DNA from: Chitinophagaceae bacterium
GTDB taxonomy: Bacteria; Bacteroidota; Bacteroidia; Chitinophagales; Chitinophagaceae
Assembly (NCBI GenBank): GCA_021323155.1
Contig: JAJTCI010000123.1
Span: 1 to 7,057 of the forward strand
Direction of reading: 5' to 3'
DNA: 7,057 nucleotides
This document shows positions 6,727 through 7,057 of the stretch, piece after piece (position 1 is the first letter of the stretch; the number at the start of each line of letters is the position of its first letter). The notes under the pieces are model-generated. The model did no database searches and was not told the origin of the DNA. It saw only the letters and a list, made by a program, of their open reading frames with translations. The translations under genes were made by a program, and so were the position numbers.

Positions 6727-6788
6727 AGTTTTCATAGGGTACGGATTAAAATCGGGCTGGAGTTTTCACTCCGGCCCATCTTTTTTTA
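6727..6788 (+). ncRNA. Candidate short RNA of about 60 nt between promoter and terminator
   Basis: A transcript starting a few bases after the -7 box at 6715-6722 and ending in the T-run at 6781-6787 would be about 60 nt. No open frame of useful size lies in it. The octamer AGTTTTCA occurs twice, at 6727-6734 (the predicted 5' end) and at 6761-6768 (mostly in the hairpin loop). I do not recognise an RNA family. The unit rests only on the order promoter, short spacer, terminator on a strand where no neighbouring gene needs them. The alternative is a chance promoter match next to a terminator that serves the minus-strand gene. Confidence 0.35.
6754..6787 (+). terminator. Rho-independent terminator
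   Basis: GGGCTGGAG (6754-6762) pairs with CTCCGGCCC (6769-6777) in a 9-bp stem with one G-U pair and the six-base loop TTTTCA. The stem is followed by ATC and seven T (6781-6787). This is a textbook intrinsic terminator for the plus strand. Read on the minus strand the same stem is followed only by GATTTTAAT, a weak U-tract, so some action for the minus-strand gene at 6856 onward is possible. Confidence 0.8.
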
Positions 6789-6805
6789 ACCCAGGGTAGT
6801 AAACA

Positions 6806-6843
6806 CAAGTAAAGGGATACATCACGATGTATCCCTTTACTTG
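6806..6843. repeat. Perfect 18-bp inverted repeat with two-base centre
   Basis: CAAGTAAAGGGATACATC at 6806-6823 is exactly complementary to 6826-6843, with only AC between. Outside it, AAACAC (6801-6806) can pair with GTGTTT (6849-6854) in an alternative outer stem across a six-base bulge. It begins 12 bases past the stop codon of the minus-strand gene, so an end-of-transcript hairpin for that gene is the simplest reading. The bases after it on that strand (TGTTTACTACC) are a poor U-tract and the stem is AT-rich near its base, so it may instead be an RNA-stabilising hairpin or a palindromic repeat unit. Confidence 0.6.
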
Positions 6844-6855
6844 CAGTCGTGTTTC

Positions 6856-7057
6856 TTATTTCTTATTGATCGATTCGTCAATGTAATTCACCTGCGCGTC
6901 TATCGCCGTAGTGTCTTTCGCCCGGTTACGTCTTGTCAACTTACGCGCTTTCAGTAATTCAAACTCTTTATTCACTGCATCCCTGAAACCGGGTATCATC
7001 GGGGAAAGGTAATTGCGAAACTGTACCATCATGTTCATTCCTTTTTTAAAGTTCCCG
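6856..7057 (-). CDS. Unrecognised basic protein, complete small ORF or C-terminus of a longer gene
   Basis: From the ATG at 7038 there are 60 residues ending in D-E-S-I-N-K-K. The frame stays open to the right edge of the window with no stop, so this could be the tail of a longer protein. In favour of the start at 7038, AAAAAAGGA lies directly before the ATG, the best purine-rich ribosome-site-like sequence in the window. Residues: a short hydrophobic or aromatic beginning (MNMMVQFRNYLSPMIPGF), then a helix-prone, lysine- and arginine-rich stretch (KEFELLKARKLTRRNRAK), then a polar end. There is no signal peptide, cysteine or recognisable motif. I do not recognise the family. The gene is followed by the inverted repeat at 6806-6843, which fits a real gene end here. 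Confidence 0.5.
   Translation of the reverse strand, partial: GNFKKGMNMMVQFRNYLSPMIPGFRDAVNKEFELLKARKLTRRNRAKDTTAIDAQVNYIDESINKK

Larger units (their letters stand above)
6535..6855. other. 321-bp non-coding region
   Basis: No credible gene was found here on either strand. The part nearest tatD (6535-6690) is its leader: it includes the spurious upstream extension of that frame and shows no clear promoter on the minus strand. The part from 6692 to 6843 is structured: a plus-strand promoter-like sequence, a strong terminator hairpin, then a long perfect inverted repeat. These are listed separately. Both flanking genes are on the minus strand, so the plus-strand promoter and terminator do not belong to either of them. 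Confidence 0.7.

Overview
The window looks like a chromosomal piece of a Bacteroidota genome, most likely a Chitinophagaceae-type member. The case rests on four things seen in the sequence: a very large secreted protein ending in a type IX secretion (T9SS) type A sorting domain; a tiny neighbour carrying a P-L-D-G-G / transmembrane / basic-tail module like the 'PID-CTERM' tails of Bacteroidota; a perfect TAnnTTTG (Bacteroidota sigma-A type) -7 element; and start codons without strong Shine-Dalgarno sites. GC content is moderate. No mobile element, CRISPR array, rRNA or tRNA is visible.

Layout from left to right. Positions 1-725 (minus strand) hold a two-gene unit: dtd (D-aminoacyl-tRNA deacylase), followed after one base by a MazG-like nucleotide pyrophosphohydrolase that runs off the left edge. 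Positions 761-2205 (plus strand) diverge from dtd across 35 bp: arfB (ribosome-rescue peptidyl-tRNA hydrolase with GGQ) overlaps by one base the start of a di-heme cytochrome c peroxidase/MauG-family lipoprotein. Positions 2207-5610 (minus strand) hold a 1067-residue T9SS cargo protein with a repetitive beta-rich body. A 63-residue secreted or membrane-anchored small protein starts 8 bp after its stop codon. The peroxidase and the small gene converge with only one base between their stop codons. Positions 5764-6534 (minus strand) encode a TatD-family metal-dependent hydrolase. Positions 6535-6855 are non-coding, with a plausible short transcription unit (promoter plus rho-independent terminator) and a separate, perfect 18-bp inverted repeat. 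Positions 6856-7057 hold the end of, or all of, an unrecognised basic protein on the minus strand.

Functionally, the left part is housekeeping: quality control of D-aminoacyl-tRNAs, of nucleotides and of stalled ribosomes. The middle is envelope biology: a periplasmic haem lipoprotein and a cell-surface or secreted beta-rich protein with a small partner. The two most interesting items are the T9SS-cargo plus small PID-CTERM-like gene pair, and the non-coding block at about 6690-6845. Nothing here is a clearly undescribed multi-gene system; these two are the best leads.
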